Of a DNA stretch of 6,088 nucleotides, positions 6,065 through 6,088 are shown piece after piece (position 1 is the first letter of the stretch; every line of letters begins with the position of its first letter). The stretch comes from Candidatus Delongbacteria bacterium (GTDB lineage: Bacteria > Bacteroidota > Bacteroidia > Bacteroidales > ML635J-15). Below the pieces are notes generated by a model. The model saw nothing but the letters and a program-made list of their open reading frames with translations. It had not been told where the DNA came from and searched no databases. Made by a program: the position numbers and the translations under genes. Location of the stretch: NCBI GenBank assembly GCA_027858215.1, contig JAQIDD010000207.1, forward strand, positions 1-6,088, in the 5' to 3' direction.

Positions 6065-6088
6065 ATGAAAACAAGTTTGTTTTTTAGC
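6065..6088 (+). CDS. Start of a probable + strand gene, cut by the window edge
   Basis: Only eight codons are visible, reading MKTSLFFS. A basic residue followed by a hydrophobic stretch directly after the ATG is the typical opening of a signal peptide or membrane anchor. It diverges from surE across an AT-rich gap, where a gene start would be expected. Nothing can be said about product or length, and the frame could close just past the edge. Confidence 0.4.

Noticed and set aside
1..6088. CRISPR array, tRNA, insertion sequence, toxin-antitoxin or defence genes
   Set aside because: No repeat-spacer pattern, tRNA-like fold, transposase motif or inverted terminal repeats were seen; nearly all bases are covered by recognised genes.

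Overview
The window looks like ordinary chromosomal DNA from a member of the Bacteroidota. The evidence is AT-rich coding DNA, the absence of clear Shine-Dalgarno sequences before the starts, a Bacteroidota-type promoter (TTTG, 18 bp, TATCTTTG) ahead of surE, and a surE / small membrane protein / lpxB gene order that I recall from this phylum. LpxB also marks a Gram-negative that makes lipid A. I cannot place it below phylum level.

Layout. Positions 1-2529 are read on the + strand: the 3' part of a SAM-dependent methyltransferase gene, a large NhaC-family Na+/H+ antiporter 7 bp behind it, and a 72-aa single-span membrane protein. Positions 2563-5947 are read on the - strand as a tight four-gene unit, in transcription order surE, a 104-aa membrane protein, lpxB and a SpoIID/LytB-domain protein. 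Junctions in that unit are 4 nt, about 10 nt, and a TAATG stop/start overlap. The two blocks converge on a 33-bp gap almost filled by a perfect 28-bp palindrome. Upstream of surE is a divergent intergenic region of about 117 bp, followed by the first eight codons of a probable + strand gene cut by the window edge.

How the genes fit together. The - strand unit is best read as an envelope/housekeeping operon: SurE is a nucleotide phosphatase, LpxB makes the lipid A disaccharide, the SpoIID-domain protein is a predicted exported peptidoglycan-acting enzyme, and the 104-aa protein is an unassigned inner-membrane protein. The + strand genes concern ion homeostasis (NhaC) plus two genes without a firm role.

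I found no mobile element, CRISPR array, tRNA, rRNA, riboswitch or recognisable defence system, and nothing that amounts to a new multi-gene system. The points worth a second look are small: the palindrome lacking U-tracts, the extra exported domain on NhaC, two conserved-looking proteins of unknown function, an Asn-to-Ile change in a SurE signature, and two in-frame repeats in the SpoIID-domain gene.
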